Counted from the stretch's first letter, positions 35,710 through 45,062 are shown. The stretch is DNA of 54,132 bases from Nitrososphaeraceae archaeon (GCA_009377575.1 WHTU01000018.1:1-54132); one strand, 5' to 3'. Program-made: numbers and translations. Notes: generated by a model from the sequence alone, not told the origin.

Positions 35710-36789
35710 TTATGGTTTTATTATTCCACGGCCAACAATTTTTCCCTCTTTCAGCTTAGATAGAGCTTCTGTAGCTTGATTAAGGCTGAATTTGTCTGAT
35801 ACAAGAGGTTTTATTACACCTCGTCTTGTCAATGATACCAATTCTGCGAGCTGAGCAATGTTTCCCGTATAGGATCCAATCAACTTATATGCTCTTGTAG
35901 GCATACTTAGTAAATTTAATTTTATAGCGCCGCCGTACAATCCAACTAAAACCAATCGAGCACGTTTTCTCAAAAGTTGCATGTCTACCTCTGTGCTTTT
36001 CGAAGAGTTCACAAAATCGATAACTGCGTCCGCGCCCAATCTTTGCGTTGCTTCCATCACAGCAGCTACTGCGTTTTCTTTCTTAGAATTAACGATAAAA
36101 TCCGCGCCATTCTGTTTTGCAGCTCTTAACTTGTTGTCATCCAAATCCATAGCAATCACTGTTGAACCTGTAATCGCCTTTGCGAGTTGAATAGCCATTA
36201 AACCTAATCCTCCTACACCAATAATAACTGCAGTATCGAACGGTTTCAGGTTTGCATTGTTTATTGCGCCATAAGCAGTCAATGAAGAACATGTAAGCGT
36301 ACAGGCTGTACTTGCGTCAAACGAACCGGTCTCAATATCATTGGTTATATCTAAAAGGTATCTATAGTTTGGCACTAAGACATAGTCAGAGTATCCGCCA
36401 TCATTGTATATGCCCAAAGATCGAGGTTTGTCACATAGGTTCTCATCCCCTTCTCTACATGCTGGACACATTCCTTCGCCTATCCAGGGATAAACAAGAA
36501 CCTTGTTATTTTTTTTGAATATATTAAGTGATGATACTTCTTCTCCAACCTCTTCCACTACCCCTGCAATTTCATGTCCGGGGATTAGCGGATATCGCAC
36601 TCCTCGATCAGTTGTCTTGAGGAATTCTCCATCGGGACCTTCATAACCTCCTTCCCAGAGATGAATATCACTATGACAAACACCACATGCTTCTACCCTG
36701 ACAAGAACCTGGGAGCCTATAGGTTTTGGATTTTCTTTAGATACAATTTCTAAAGGAGATTTTGGCTTAGTAATACTTGCCGATTTCAT
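35710..36789 (-). CDS. Zinc-dependent alcohol dehydrogenase (MDR family)
   Basis: 359 residues from ATG 36789. Catalytic zinc ligands C38 (CGVCHSD) and H72-E73 (GHE), NAD loop GVGGLGLMAIQLAKA, and structural-zinc lobe with E105, C108, C111 and C119. The Glu in place of the first Cys matches the arrangement known for the Sulfolobus solfataricus enzyme (Glu98-Cys101-Cys104-Cys112). Oxidises alcohols or reduces aldehydes with NAD(H). Stands close behind the broken HAD gene, same strand. Confidence 0.9.
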   Translation of the reverse strand: MKSASITKPKSPLEIVSKENPKPIGSQVLVRVEACGVCHSDIHLWEGGYEGPDGEFLKTTDRGVRYPLIPGHEIAGVVEEVGEEVSSLNIFKKNNKVLVYPWIGEGMCPACREGDENLCDKPRSLGIYNDGGYSDYVLVPNYRYLLDITNDIETGSFDASTACTLTCSSLTAYGAINNANLKPFDTAVIIGVGGLGLMAIQLAKAITGSTVIAMDLDDNKLRAAKQNGADFIVNSKKENAVAAVMEATQRLGADAVIDFVNSSKSTEVDMQLLRKRARLVLVGLYGGAIKLNLLSMPTRAYKLIGSYTGNIAQLAELVSLTRRGVIKPLVSDKFSLNQATEALSKLKEGKIVGRGIIKP

Positions 36790-37391
36790 ATAAGGGGGTA
36801 AAGAAGAGATTGAATATAAAATGATTGTTATGGGATTGAACTATCAAACCATTGAAAGTATCTGCTATGGAATTAAAATCATGCTAACTGCGTTTTTTTG
36901 ACTCGTTTGCTTGGTCTAATTCGAGACGTTATGGGGAATTGGTAGGTTCCCGCTCGGTTAGACTTTTGCAATGATTTCTACTTAGGCTCAAAAACAGTTT
37001 AGCCTTGCTTTAACTTTAATATACTATCTCTAACTCCAATCCTCAAAATCCAAGGTTCTATTGCAAGCGCAGCATTAAACTTCCTCAGTCTACAGCGAGA
37101 AAGTGATCACTGTACTAAGTCATATCGAGTACTATTTCAATTCTACCTATTCAGTACTATTCCAATCCACGAGTAAAACCTTAAAACCCTATTACTGAGA
37201 CCAGCACCTTTGTTACTAAAATCCTAAACATCCCATATGAGGTTATTACCTCATAGTTAGAGGACATCTGACTATCATGTCGAATCTGCCTGCCTGAACG
37301 TTTTCTTTTATATATATTGTCGACACGACACAAAAAAAACAGTATCCAAACAGCGGAATAAGCTCAATTGATAAAGAAGATAATCCAATCG
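36790..37391. other. Intergenic, nothing recognised
   Basis: About 600 nt between two minus-strand genes. A TATA-like TTTTATATATATTG sits at about 37306-37319 but no gene is supported there. Confidence 0.35.
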
Positions 37392-37874
37392 TCAATTAGC
37401 ATGATGATGATAAAATGTCTTGCTATTCCTTAACATATTAAATAGGCGTTTCCATGTATCTCGACTAGAAATACAACTTGATCCGGTGGAGCATATGTGG
37501 TCGCATAAATTATTCCGTACTGAAGAAGCATCTCCATCGGCGGAGATGTGTTCTTGGTAACCATTAGAAACAGCATTTACTACTTTAGTTTTAATAATAC
37601 CTCTTACTATTTCCTTTAAGACTTGTATTAAGCCAGATCTAGCACCAAATGCTCCTTGCTTATTAATTAGCCAGAACATTTGGGTGGAGTCGTAATCATC
37701 AGGAAAGACCAATTTCTTTACATTCATTGCCTCAGGAGAATAATAATGTCCTGCTAGTTGTATCCACCCTCCCGACAGCACCCTTGCCCAGAATGCAAAT
37801 CTTCTGCACGCTGAACACTTGTCATCATAAATAAGCAGTGGCCTCGAGAGCGGAAGAGGAGCGGGTGCAGGCAT
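37392..37874 (-). CDS. DCC-family thiol-disulfide protein (DUF393)
   Basis: 160 residues from ATG 37874. The DCC signature YDDKCSACRRFAFW near the N-terminus gives a thioredoxin-like CxxC, followed by VFPDDYDSTQMFWLI and GLIQVLKEIVRG typical of the family. The last 45 residues (with five cysteines or so and a His tail) are not conserved. Predicted oxidoreductase; partner unknown. Confidence 0.72.
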   Translation of the reverse strand: MPAPAPLPLSRPLLIYDDKCSACRRFAFWARVLSGGWIQLAGHYYSPEAMNVKKLVFPDDYDSTQMFWLINKQGAFGARSGLIQVLKEIVRGIIKTKVVNAVSNGYQEHISADGDASSVRNNLCDHICSTGSSCISSRDTWKRLFNMLRNSKTFYHHHAN

Positions 37875-38045
37875 TTACATCTCAAATATTCTTTTCATTT
37901 CATGAATATAAGACTTCTTAATGTGATGAATAGGTGGACGATAAGACAGTGTTGCCATGGAAAAAAAAGAAAAGATATGAAACTGCGAAGCAGAGAGTAA
38001 ATATGAATAAATACACTATCGTGCTCATGATTAATAGACTTTGTT

Positions 38046-38171
38046 GTGCTAAAATGTATACGATGTGGACATGAAATGAAGGATATACAGCCCTGTCATT
38101 TGAAATGCTTCAACTGTGGAAGCGAAATCGACTGTTCCGACATAAGCTATTTCTCGATAGAAACCGATTGA
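38046..38171 (+). CDS. Tiny zinc-ribbon protein
   Basis: 41 residues, GTG 38046 to TGA 38169. Motifs CIRCGHEM, CHLKCFNCGSEIDCSD give up to six cysteines in the arrangement C-x2-C...C-x4-C-x2-C...C seen in small archaeal zinc ribbons. Too short for standard gene finders. Confidence 0.58.
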   Translation: MLKCIRCGHEMKDIQPCHLKCFNCGSEIDCSDISYFSIETD

Positions 38172-38607
38172 AATCGGTGTATTGCAGTGACCTACTCGAA
38201 ACATATTTCTGACAGTTTTAAACCAGTTAAGTAGACTAAACTGATATTCTGAGATAATACTAGCGGCCTATTGAGTATACATAAACATATTACTTATCAA
38301 TAAGCTGCAATAATTGTGAAATTAAACGTTACTTTTACCAAGAATTAGTCACTCTGATTTTTATCTCTGCTGTATTCATTAGCTTAATTCATAATCAACT
38401 TAGATTGCCAAGACATTCGCCCTAATAGTACCCTATAACATCGGAGAGACTTGGATATCTTTCCCACTTTCAGTCTTATGATGGAAATGTATCTAATACA
38501 TTATAACGCTTTGCTCACAATGTGCTATTGTACTGAATAATTAAGGAAATCAGTTACTGTCGTCATTATATACCTAAGTATGACAGAAACGTTACTTAAT
38601 CTTATGA
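38172..38607. other. Intergenic, nothing recognised
   Basis: About 435 nt before the damaged RHH paralogue; no supported frame. Confidence 0.35.
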
Positions 38608-39135
38608 ATTCGCTTTCTATTCCATTGTATCACTTTTCGAATCCCAGTTGAAAAAATGATTCGTCTGCGCCGAGAGTCGGTAGCAAAAGGCGTCAGTCTC
38701 AATACATCGATTAATCAAATTATAAGCGAACATCTCAATTGGCACCGGATGGCTGCACCAGCTATGCTATATTATTTACCAAAGCCTTTCTTGATTAGCA
38801 TTATTGAAGAACTCAACGACGAAGAGCTAGGAGCGTTTGCACGAGAGACGGCAAAGAGCGATCTGGTCGATATTAGTTTATTCCTACGTGGCGGATTCAC
38901 AGTGGCTTCCTTGTCGAATATCACAGAGACTTGTTTGAGGATTTCACAAATGTCTCACAGAATTCTAATCGATGGGGATAAATGTACAATTATTATTGAG
39001 CATGATATGGGCCACAATTATCCTTACCTGATCAAAGAAATCTCAAGGTATATATTGGAAGTTGTGTTTGAAGCACAAACTTCCTGCGATATTACTGATA
39101 ACTCGGTTATGATAATGATAAAAAGTAGTTGGTAA
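38608..39135 (+). pseudogene. RHH-family protein, paralogue 2, no usable full-length start
   Basis: The frame opens after TGA 38605 and includes the RHH strand ITFRIPVEK before ATG 38656, but there is no ATG, GTG or TTG ahead of it. ATG 38656 therefore starts inside the first helix (MIRLRRESVAKGVSLNT), losing the DNA-contact strand. ATG 38604 is just upstream but one base out of frame. The rest matches the paralogues: YYLPKPFLISIIEEL, LFLRGGFTVASLSN, IIIEHDMGHNYPYLIKEI. Either the gene is decayed or an indel or non-standard start is involved. Confidence 0.72.
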
Positions 39136-39740
39136 CTATTTACATGTCAAGGAACAGACGCGAAGATCTAAATTGAATAGTTATTCTGTAGCACAAGCTA
39201 TTGTGTTACCTTAACAAGTCTGATCCTAATCTGCTACAATACTTATATCTGATATTATATAATTATCTATTGGTAGTTCAGTCCGGCTCCCGCCAGAGCC
39301 AGTGAATGGCCAAAAGGTAGGGAAGGAATGGTTCCCTGCCATTTTGTCAGTTAGTCACAAAATGCCTAAGCACCCAACTTGTGATGACGGTCAGTCCAAT
39401 TTTATTTTATATGTAAGTCTTCTATGCTGTGAATACCTTCGTACCTCTAATCTATTTGATGTGCGACGGATGTATTACCACGTTTGTCCCAAAATAGACT
39501 CCCTGTCTATTGGCATTTTCCTTTACTGTGAAGTAGTATTTTTACCTGTGTCTTCGGTATGCTTTTGATGTGGTCAGTAACTTCGTCATAGAATGCGTCA
39601 TAGATTCTGTTTTATATTATGTTATCTGCAATTTAGATGATTAATGCCGAGATCACAGTCCGAAAGAACTGATGTAAAGAGAAGTTCAAATGGATCAGAC
39701 AAAAGGTTGTCTACAAGGATAAAAAAAACAAATTGATTCA
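39136..39740. other. Intergenic region with inverted repeats
   Basis: About 600 nt. It holds the hairpins at 39285-39300 (GGCTC/GAGCC) and 39311-39346. An 88-codon frame over the second hairpin (39302-39568) is rich in Cys and Tyr and not supported as a gene. Confidence 0.4.
39311..39346. repeat. Imperfect inverted repeat (hairpin)
   Basis: CAAAAGGTAGGGAA, 7-nt loop, then TTCCCTGCCATTTTG, pairing over about 14 positions with one bulge and one G-U. A GGCTC-CCGCCA-GAGCC hairpin lies 10 nt upstream. Could be an RNA structure or a trace of a small mobile element. Confidence 0.55.
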
Positions 39741-39926
39741 TTGCCAGAACATGCTCAACACATATACAAGAAAACACCTGATAATGCCATCGAACAATAC
39801 CAAAACCCCGATAAAAGACGCGGGGGTAAGAGTGAAAGTGCTGAAGAAGTGGCACACAAAGCTGCCTGGGCGGCAGTAAAAAGAGATTACAAGAAGAAAG
39901 GAGATAAGTGGGTTAAGAAAGATTAG
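39741..39926 (+). CDS. ChaB-like protein
   Basis: 61 residues; the first usable start is TTG 39741, just after a poly-A run (39721-39728). The family core is LPEHAQHIYKK, then A-x-x-QYQNP, a charged loop, and AHKAAWAAVKRDYKKKGDKWVKK. ChaB proteins are small helical proteins often linked to the ChaA cation antiporter in bacteria but widespread elsewhere; role here unknown. Any further N-terminal residues (KKQIDS) lack a start, so the 5' end may be damaged in the poly-A run. Confidence 0.75.
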   Translation: MPEHAQHIYKKTPDNAIEQYQNPDKRRGGKSESAEEVAHKAAWAAVKRDYKKKGDKWVKKD

Positions 39927-40261
39927 CCCGGATTCTGACGTCGACCTGAATCAATAGTTGCGAATATTGTAGCATGTACTTACGGACGGCTAGCTGCCTT
40001 CTTACCATTGTTGCCAGGTTAAAATCCATAACTAAAAATAAGATATTGATATACTCACAAAAATCTAATGACATAGACAGAATTTATCTCGAAATTTTAA
40101 GGGGGCTGATTTATGCCTACAATCCATTAATCTTGTTGCAAATTAGATATTTGCGCTATGTTAAAATTGTCACTATATGCACAAAATATCCCTTGTTTAG
40201 CCTTTAACGTGAAATGTCATATCATAAAGTATTATATAAAATGTTGATATCTTTGTATTTG
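39927..40261. other. Intergenic, nothing recognised
   Basis: About 330 nt; a 77-codon frame (39974-40207) has no family features and is not supported. Confidence 0.35.
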
Positions 40262-40498
40262 ATGACTAGAAATTTGAAATTCTTAGGAATAGGCGTATGC
40301 CTGTTAGCAGCGGCAGTTATTGTGATGGGTGTATCGGCTATAACTCCTGATGCAATGGCGCAGAACACTACTGAAAAGGGCTCGAGTGAAGGCCTAGGAG
40401 TCCCGCTGAATGCAACCGGTGCTGAATCGTCACCTGAAGCTATGAATAATACTCTTACACCTATGGGCCCTGAGAACGAAACAGTGATAGCAAAGTAG
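40262..40498 (+). CDS. Small secreted Asn/Thr-rich protein
   Basis: 78 residues from ATG 40262 (40214 upstream is also in frame, giving 94). A signal peptide (LGIGVCLLAAAVIVMGVSA) ends near AMAQN; the mature part is short, polar and rich in NxT/NxS sequons (NTT, NAT, NNT, NET). Similar in style to the sequon-repeat protein at 32460. Function unknown. Confidence 0.6.
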   Translation: MTRNLKFLGIGVCLLAAAVIVMGVSAITPDAMAQNTTEKGSSEGLGVPLNATGAESSPEAMNNTLTPMGPENETVIAK

Positions 40499-40766
40499 AA
40501 CTAGTTCAATACTTTTTTTATTTTCGACACGAATAATATATAATCATAGGAATAGCTCTCTTTTTACAGAAACTATTGTGATACTATGTATTAGAAATGT
40601 CATCCCACCCAACTAACAAAAACGAACTTATTCATCGGATGGTATTGTGAATCTTAGAAGTATCTCAAGACAAATTTTTTATTGGTTTGACGATTAATAT
40701 GTGTCGAGGCAAGTTTATACTAAACTGAACCATTGGATTGTTGAGCGCCTTTTTGCCAGCGTATCT

Positions 40767-41085
40767 TTAGTACATCTTTATTGCAACAGAGTCATCTTTC
40801 AGCTCGGCCTCGTCTTCATTTATCACAGCTTTACCATTAAGATATGAAATATTTCCAGGTTCCTCTTCAATAACATCTATCGCAATGGATACATTTGGAT
40901 TTTTTTTATATCTCGGCCTTTTTCGTATCTTTAGTGACTGTCAAGACGATATTGGTTCCGTCAAAGTAATACCATAGAGGAACCACGTGCGGTTTTCCAT
41001 TGTCAATGGTTGCCATTCTCGCGATTCTTGGAACAGAAAGAAACGAGTCGATCTCCTCCTCCTCCGACATCGCCATTGAAGACAT
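40767..41085 (-). pseudogene. PNPOx-like flavin-fold gene with frameshift
   Basis: ATG 41085 opens MSEEEEIDSFLSVPRIARM, then ATIDNGKPHVVPLWYYFDG and VLTVTKDTKKA, ending at TAA 40906-40908. Shifting one base near 40914 gives R-(D/N)-I-K-K-NPNVSIAIDVIEEEPG and runs on to TAA 40767-40769. Joined, the protein is a recognisable short flavin-fold domain (KAR-NPNV is a family hallmark). A one-base deletion in GCC/GA is the simplest cause. Confidence 0.75.
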
Positions 41086-41364
41086 CCATTTTTCATATCT
41101 TTCGAGGACAATTAAGTGTGGATTGAAAATCTAGTGATATTTAAGTGAAAGGAAGAACAAGAGTTGTAACAAATGGATTAAATACAGAGGAGAATATGTT
41201 GGCTGAGGTGCATACATTGACTTGTTGTGTGTATGGTGTACAGTAATTTGAGTCTGAATATTATGCCCCCTAGAGTTGCAAAATAAGGCTAAGTTGTAAA
41301 TTTGTAGTACAAGATTAACGAGAAGAGGTAACGTATAACTCAGAGAATAAATAAAAATTGTATC

Positions 41365-42561
41365 TTATACTTTCTTGTCGTTGGTAAGGAAATCCGTTAT
41401 TCTCATCTGTTCCTTCTTTTGTTCAATGATTTTACTACCTCTAATCCACTCTTTTCTAGATGCGGATAAACTTATACACGCAAAGGATAATGCATTTTCA
41501 AAGTTTTCAAATTGTCTTTTTTCATTCTTCAATGCTTCCCTGATTCCTTCCCTAATCTGCCACACGCCTACCGGCATGACATAATCCGAATGAATTTCCC
41601 GTAAAACTAAAGCCGCTGCTTTTCTTCTCCTTTGTGAGAGATGTTCTGCAACACCTAATCTGGCGGCAAAGTATGCACCTGCTATGGAAGGATAATGATC
41701 TAACCCTCTCGCATCTTCAAAATCTACGCCCATCCCTAAATTTCCATTGTTGTCAAACCATGCTTCTTTCATTTCAAAGCTCCATACATCATCTGGAATT
41801 AATATAACAGAATAGTAGTTGCCTAGATGTGCGTGTTTGTAAACTTCAAAAAGATCTATTTGAGCATTCGATACTATACTATTTATCAAACTGACAGAAA
41901 TTATATCATCCGTTGCTGAGATGCTCCATCGTGTAGGGACCAGCCTTCTTTTTTTTTGCAAGCCTAACATTCCTATACTAAGAACCCGATGAATTCTGCT
42001 AACCTCTACCTCCTGTTGGAAGAGACCAACTATAGCCTCTGCTGCGCGCAAATCCTTATCGTAATAGACGTTTTCTAACCTCTTGTCTATTGAGAGTGAA
42101 GCTGTCTTGAAACTCTTTAAAGGTGCAACTGGACCAAAAGGAGCAGATTCACCTAAATCCTTTTCCTGTTCTATATCTGCAACAGGTTTTTTTTCAAACA
42201 ATGCCTCACTTTCAGCTGATTTTGAAGCCATAGCTAATTCCTGTAAAGATTCGATATATCTCCCAGATGTAGCATGGACATTGATGTCTGATACTCCTCT
42301 TACGAGGGACAAACGGTAGTGAACAATATCTTCGAGACTCTTACCGAGCCACATCTCTGGTTTATCGAGTATAGTGGTGTCGCCATGGAATGGTGGCACC
42401 ATTGGTCCCACCTTTACTTTAGGATATCCATAGCGTCCTATAAAAACAGAAGGTGGGGTGGCACCAGAAAGTGTCTCTGAAGCTAATTTTGCAGAATTTG
42501 TACTGAGAAACTGAATCCAGTTATCTTCTAACCGCTTCTTGATTTCATTAGCTGTAGGCAC
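41365..42561 (-). CDS. Nre DNA repair family protein
   Basis: 398 residues from ATG 42561. The N-terminus has the family segment VFIGRYGYPKVKVGPMVPP, and the C-terminus has a PCNA-interacting motif, QMRITDFL at about residues 385-392 (Q-x-x-I-x-x-F-L), just before the end. Archaeal Nre proteins work with PCNA in repair of damaged DNA. The middle (RVLSIGMLGLQKKRRLVPTRWSISATDD) is also typical. Well separated from its neighbours. Confidence 0.9.
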   Translation of the reverse strand: MPTANEIKKRLEDNWIQFLSTNSAKLASETLSGATPPSVFIGRYGYPKVKVGPMVPPFHGDTTILDKPEMWLGKSLEDIVHYRLSLVRGVSDINVHATSGRYIESLQELAMASKSAESEALFEKKPVADIEQEKDLGESAPFGPVAPLKSFKTASLSIDKRLENVYYDKDLRAAEAIVGLFQQEVEVSRIHRVLSIGMLGLQKKRRLVPTRWSISATDDIISVSLINSIVSNAQIDLFEVYKHAHLGNYYSVILIPDDVWSFEMKEAWFDNNGNLGMGVDFEDARGLDHYPSIAGAYFAARLGVAEHLSQRRRKAAALVLREIHSDYVMPVGVWQIREGIREALKNEKRQFENFENALSFACISLSASRKEWIRGSKIIEQKKEQMRITDFLTNDKKV

Positions 42562-43040
42562 ATTTTATCCAGTGTCAATATTAGGTATAATTCAATCTAT
42601 CGAACCCCGATCGTGTGGCTGTTAATTGGAAGAATTGAAATCACGTTGCATAATATCCAAGACACACACGTTCATACTCTTTTTTGACATAAACTATTTT
42701 CCCACCTACTTAACGCACACATCAAATCAGTAATCGAACCTTCCCATATTTCAAATCTGGCCAGCATTGAGACTAGCATGTTGCTCCTCATGGTGATTCC
42801 CACTAGCTCTTCAGTTAGCCATACAGTAGACGTATGTATGAAATAATATTTACGAATTTGTAAAAAAAGACTTCAACACCCGTAAAATTGCCATCGCAAG
42901 ATTACAATCATGTGCAATTCAGTCGAATCATAACTTTCATCATTTACTTAAATCTAAGGCAGAAGAGAGGTAAGGTACTTACTTTGAGTCATCTCGGGTA
43001 AATATTAAAAGCATGAGAAAAATATAGCAATCCATTTGTA
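42562..43040. other. Intergenic, nothing recognised
   Basis: About 480 nt upstream of Nre; no supported frame or tRNA-like structure. Confidence 0.35.
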
Positions 43041-43214
43041 CTATTCTCCTTGTCTTGGTTCTTCGTCCTCAAATTCCTCTCCTCCGATAGGAACATCTTC
43101 CTTTAGATCTCCCTGGCTTTCTAATTCCTTTATTACTTTTACCTCTTCATCGGTATTATCTTTAATATGTGCCTTTTGCTCCCTCCTACTTTTTTCCTTT
43201 AATGCTCTGGCCAT
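43041..43214 (-). CDS. Small acidic helical protein
   Basis: 57 residues from ATG 43214 to TAG 43041-43043; just below the usual cut-off. MARALKEKSRREQKAHIKD, then EEVKVIKELESQGDL and an acidic tail GGEEFEDEEPRQGE. Helical, soluble. It follows the gene at 43238-43534 by 23 nt on the same strand, so the two are probably one operon. The longer antisense frame 43036-43332 is a shadow. Confidence 0.5.
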   Translation of the reverse strand: MARALKEKSRREQKAHIKDNTDEEVKVIKELESQGDLKEDVPIGGEEFEDEEPRQGE

Positions 43215-43237
43215 TAATATTGCTCTTGGTTCACATC

Positions 43238-43534
43238 CTATTTGGACTTTCGTCTTTTTTGCGCTTTCTCATTTGACTTTACTACTCGCTTTGCTCTCGG
43301 TTCGTCTTTTCGTTTCTTCTTCGAGAGTTTAAGAACTCTAATGGTTACAGTATCAACGTTCATATCATATATGAGACCGCAATGCGCAGCAGTATATTTT
43401 GGTTGATAAAGACCATTGCTCCAGTTTAAATCCCATTTAAGATGTAAACCACAGACTTTACATTTGGAATCAGTTAATGCATCACGAAGCATTAGTGGCG
43501 TACCTTTGATATCGTCTTCTCGAGATCGAGGCAT
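43238..43534 (-). CDS. Small Cys/His protein with basic tail
   Basis: 98 residues from ATG 43534 (43579 is an upstream in-frame start). A KCKVCGLHLKWDLNW segment and AHCGLIYDMN give possible zinc ligands; the last 30 residues are very basic (SKKKRKDEPRAKRVV). Nucleic-acid binding is plausible but unproven. Likely co-transcribed with the 43041-43214 gene. Confidence 0.55.
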   Translation of the reverse strand: MPRSREDDIKGTPLMLRDALTDSKCKVCGLHLKWDLNWSNGLYQPKYTAAHCGLIYDMNVDTVTIRVLKLSKKKRKDEPRAKRVVKSNEKAQKRRKSK

Positions 43535-43878
43535 TTTTTTTAAATATGCAATGAAAGAATTAACCCAGATAGGAAGCATAAATCATGATCTGACTTTCTT
43601 GACCAGCTTTTATAGTAGTCGGAATTCCAGGGGATTGAATAGAAAAGACTAATAACATGTCTATTAAATTGGCTCATCACTTCAAGAACCTGGTCGGACT
43701 GTCACTAAGTCCTTGGTACGCATATTATCATTATCTAACTATAAGATCATTTTGGAAAAGTGAGAGTAAAAGGTAGGACGACCCGAGGATAGTCTAACAG
43801 TATGTAAAATCCGTTAAAAGCTATTAATTTATTATACTACCTGTTGCAGCAGGAGTATGTACTCTTGCTTTATTTGTA
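43535..43878. other. Intergenic, nothing recognised
   Basis: About 340 nt upstream of the 43238 gene and downstream of the third TFB. Confidence 0.35.
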
Positions 43879-44796
43879 CTAATTAAGATGAGGAATCTTT
43901 GTATTAAGTTCTTTACATCTATTTCTTAGAGTTACCTCTGTCACTCCAGAAGCAGCTGCAACATCTAACTGAGTTCTATGCTCATCTCCCTGTATGCACG
44001 ATAGATAGAGAACGGCTCCTGCTAAACCCATGGGATCTTTTCCTGCTGCGATTCCCATCGTTATTACGTTGTGCATATAGCCCATAGCATGTCTTTTTGT
44101 TTTCTCGCTTACCTCCATTTTATTCGCAATTTTTGCAACACACTTTACCGGATCTACCATTGGAACCTTCAAATCCAAGTTCAAGACTATTAGCCTATAT
44201 ATCCTTGAGAGTTCCTTGTGTGACGAATTACTAAGTGCTGCTATCTCTGCCAATGTTCTAGGAACTCCGGACTCTCTAGAGGCAATATATATAGAAGCGG
44301 CTAATGTAGCCGTTATTGTTCGTCCTTTAACCATTCCTTGTTGTTGTACCTTTCTATAGATATAAGCTGCCTTTTCTATTACATTATCCGGCAGCCCCAG
44401 CTTTCCTCTTAGCATTTCGAGACTCTGAAATGCTCTTGCAAGATTCCTGTCTGTTGGTGAACTGACTTGAATTCTATGGTCCCATGTCCTTAGTCTTTGC
44501 ATCATAGATCGCATTGAATCGTCAAGTCCTTTTCCACTAGCATCTTTATTTGGTCTTCCAATTACTGTGGAAAGACCTTTATCATGACGTGTTAATGTCA
44601 TAGGCATGCCTACTCTACTTCTGTCTTTCATTTGTTCATAATCAAAAGCACGCCACTCTCGAGTATTCTGTTGAAATGCCTTATCATTTGAATTAACCAC
44701 GCCACAATTGGTACAGATTATTTCGCCAGACTCTGCGTCTGTGATTACCTCAGAAGCTTGACTACATGTTTTACATACTAATTTGCTTGCTAGCAT
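43879..44796 (-). CDS. tfb: Transcription initiation factor B, canonical type
   Basis: 305 residues from ATG 44796; ATG 44811 lies in a TATATATA run and adds MYIYV, so the later start is preferred (a TATA-like TTATACAT at about 44818-44825 is 25 nt upstream). Zinc ribbon C8, C11, C28, C31 directly at the N-terminus; B-finger EWRAFDYEQMKDRSRVG; full cyclin repeats ending VTEVTLRNRCKELN. The canonical TFB of the three, distinct from the extended paralogues at 22387 and 27312. Confidence 0.95.
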   Translation of the reverse strand: MLASKLVCKTCSQASEVITDAESGEIICTNCGVVNSNDKAFQQNTREWRAFDYEQMKDRSRVGMPMTLTRHDKGLSTVIGRPNKDASGKGLDDSMRSMMQRLRTWDHRIQVSSPTDRNLARAFQSLEMLRGKLGLPDNVIEKAAYIYRKVQQQGMVKGRTITATLAASIYIASRESGVPRTLAEIAALSNSSHKELSRIYRLIVLNLDLKVPMVDPVKCVAKIANKMEVSEKTKRHAMGYMHNVITMGIAAGKDPMGLAGAVLYLSCIQGDEHRTQLDVAAASGVTEVTLRNRCKELNTKIPHLN

Positions 44797-44921
44797 AACG
44801 TATATATACACATTACATGTATAATAGGCTTTAAAATGCCGCTAGAATTGTAATTTTTTCATAAGAATATTGATAGTTATTGAATGTCGGCATCCCATAG
44901 TCAATATGCCATCTATATTGG

Positions 44922-45062
44922 ATGATTAAGGCTAGATTAATAAAAATTTGCAGCCCTGAAATAGACTCCCCAACTGATTTTCAAGAGGTGCTTGGTGATC
45001 TTTCTTCATGGTTCAACAGCTGGTTGGTACATCTTGGCCACATAATTGGTCGGGTTCCATAG
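44922..45062 (+). CDS. Small hypothetical ORF
   Basis: 46 residues, ATG 44922 to TAG 45060, with a TATAT run just upstream. MIKARLIKICSPEIDSPTD then FQEVLGDLSSWFNSWLVHLG. Overlapped in another frame by a 49-codon ORF at 45008-45157; this one reads better. Tentative. Confidence 0.33.
   Translation: MIKARLIKICSPEIDSPTDFQEVLGDLSSWFNSWLVHLGHIIGRVP

Noticed and set aside
39285-39300. Possible tRNA 3' half (GGCTC...GAGCC)
   Set aside because: No anticodon or D-arm could be drawn around it; a simple hairpin is the better reading.
39302-39568. 88-codon plus-strand ORF
   Set aside because: Overlaps the hairpins and is rich in Cys/Tyr; no family features.
43036-43332. 98-codon Ser/Leu-rich plus-strand ORF
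   Set aside because: Antisense to the small acidic protein at 43041-43214 and to the tail of the gene at 43238.
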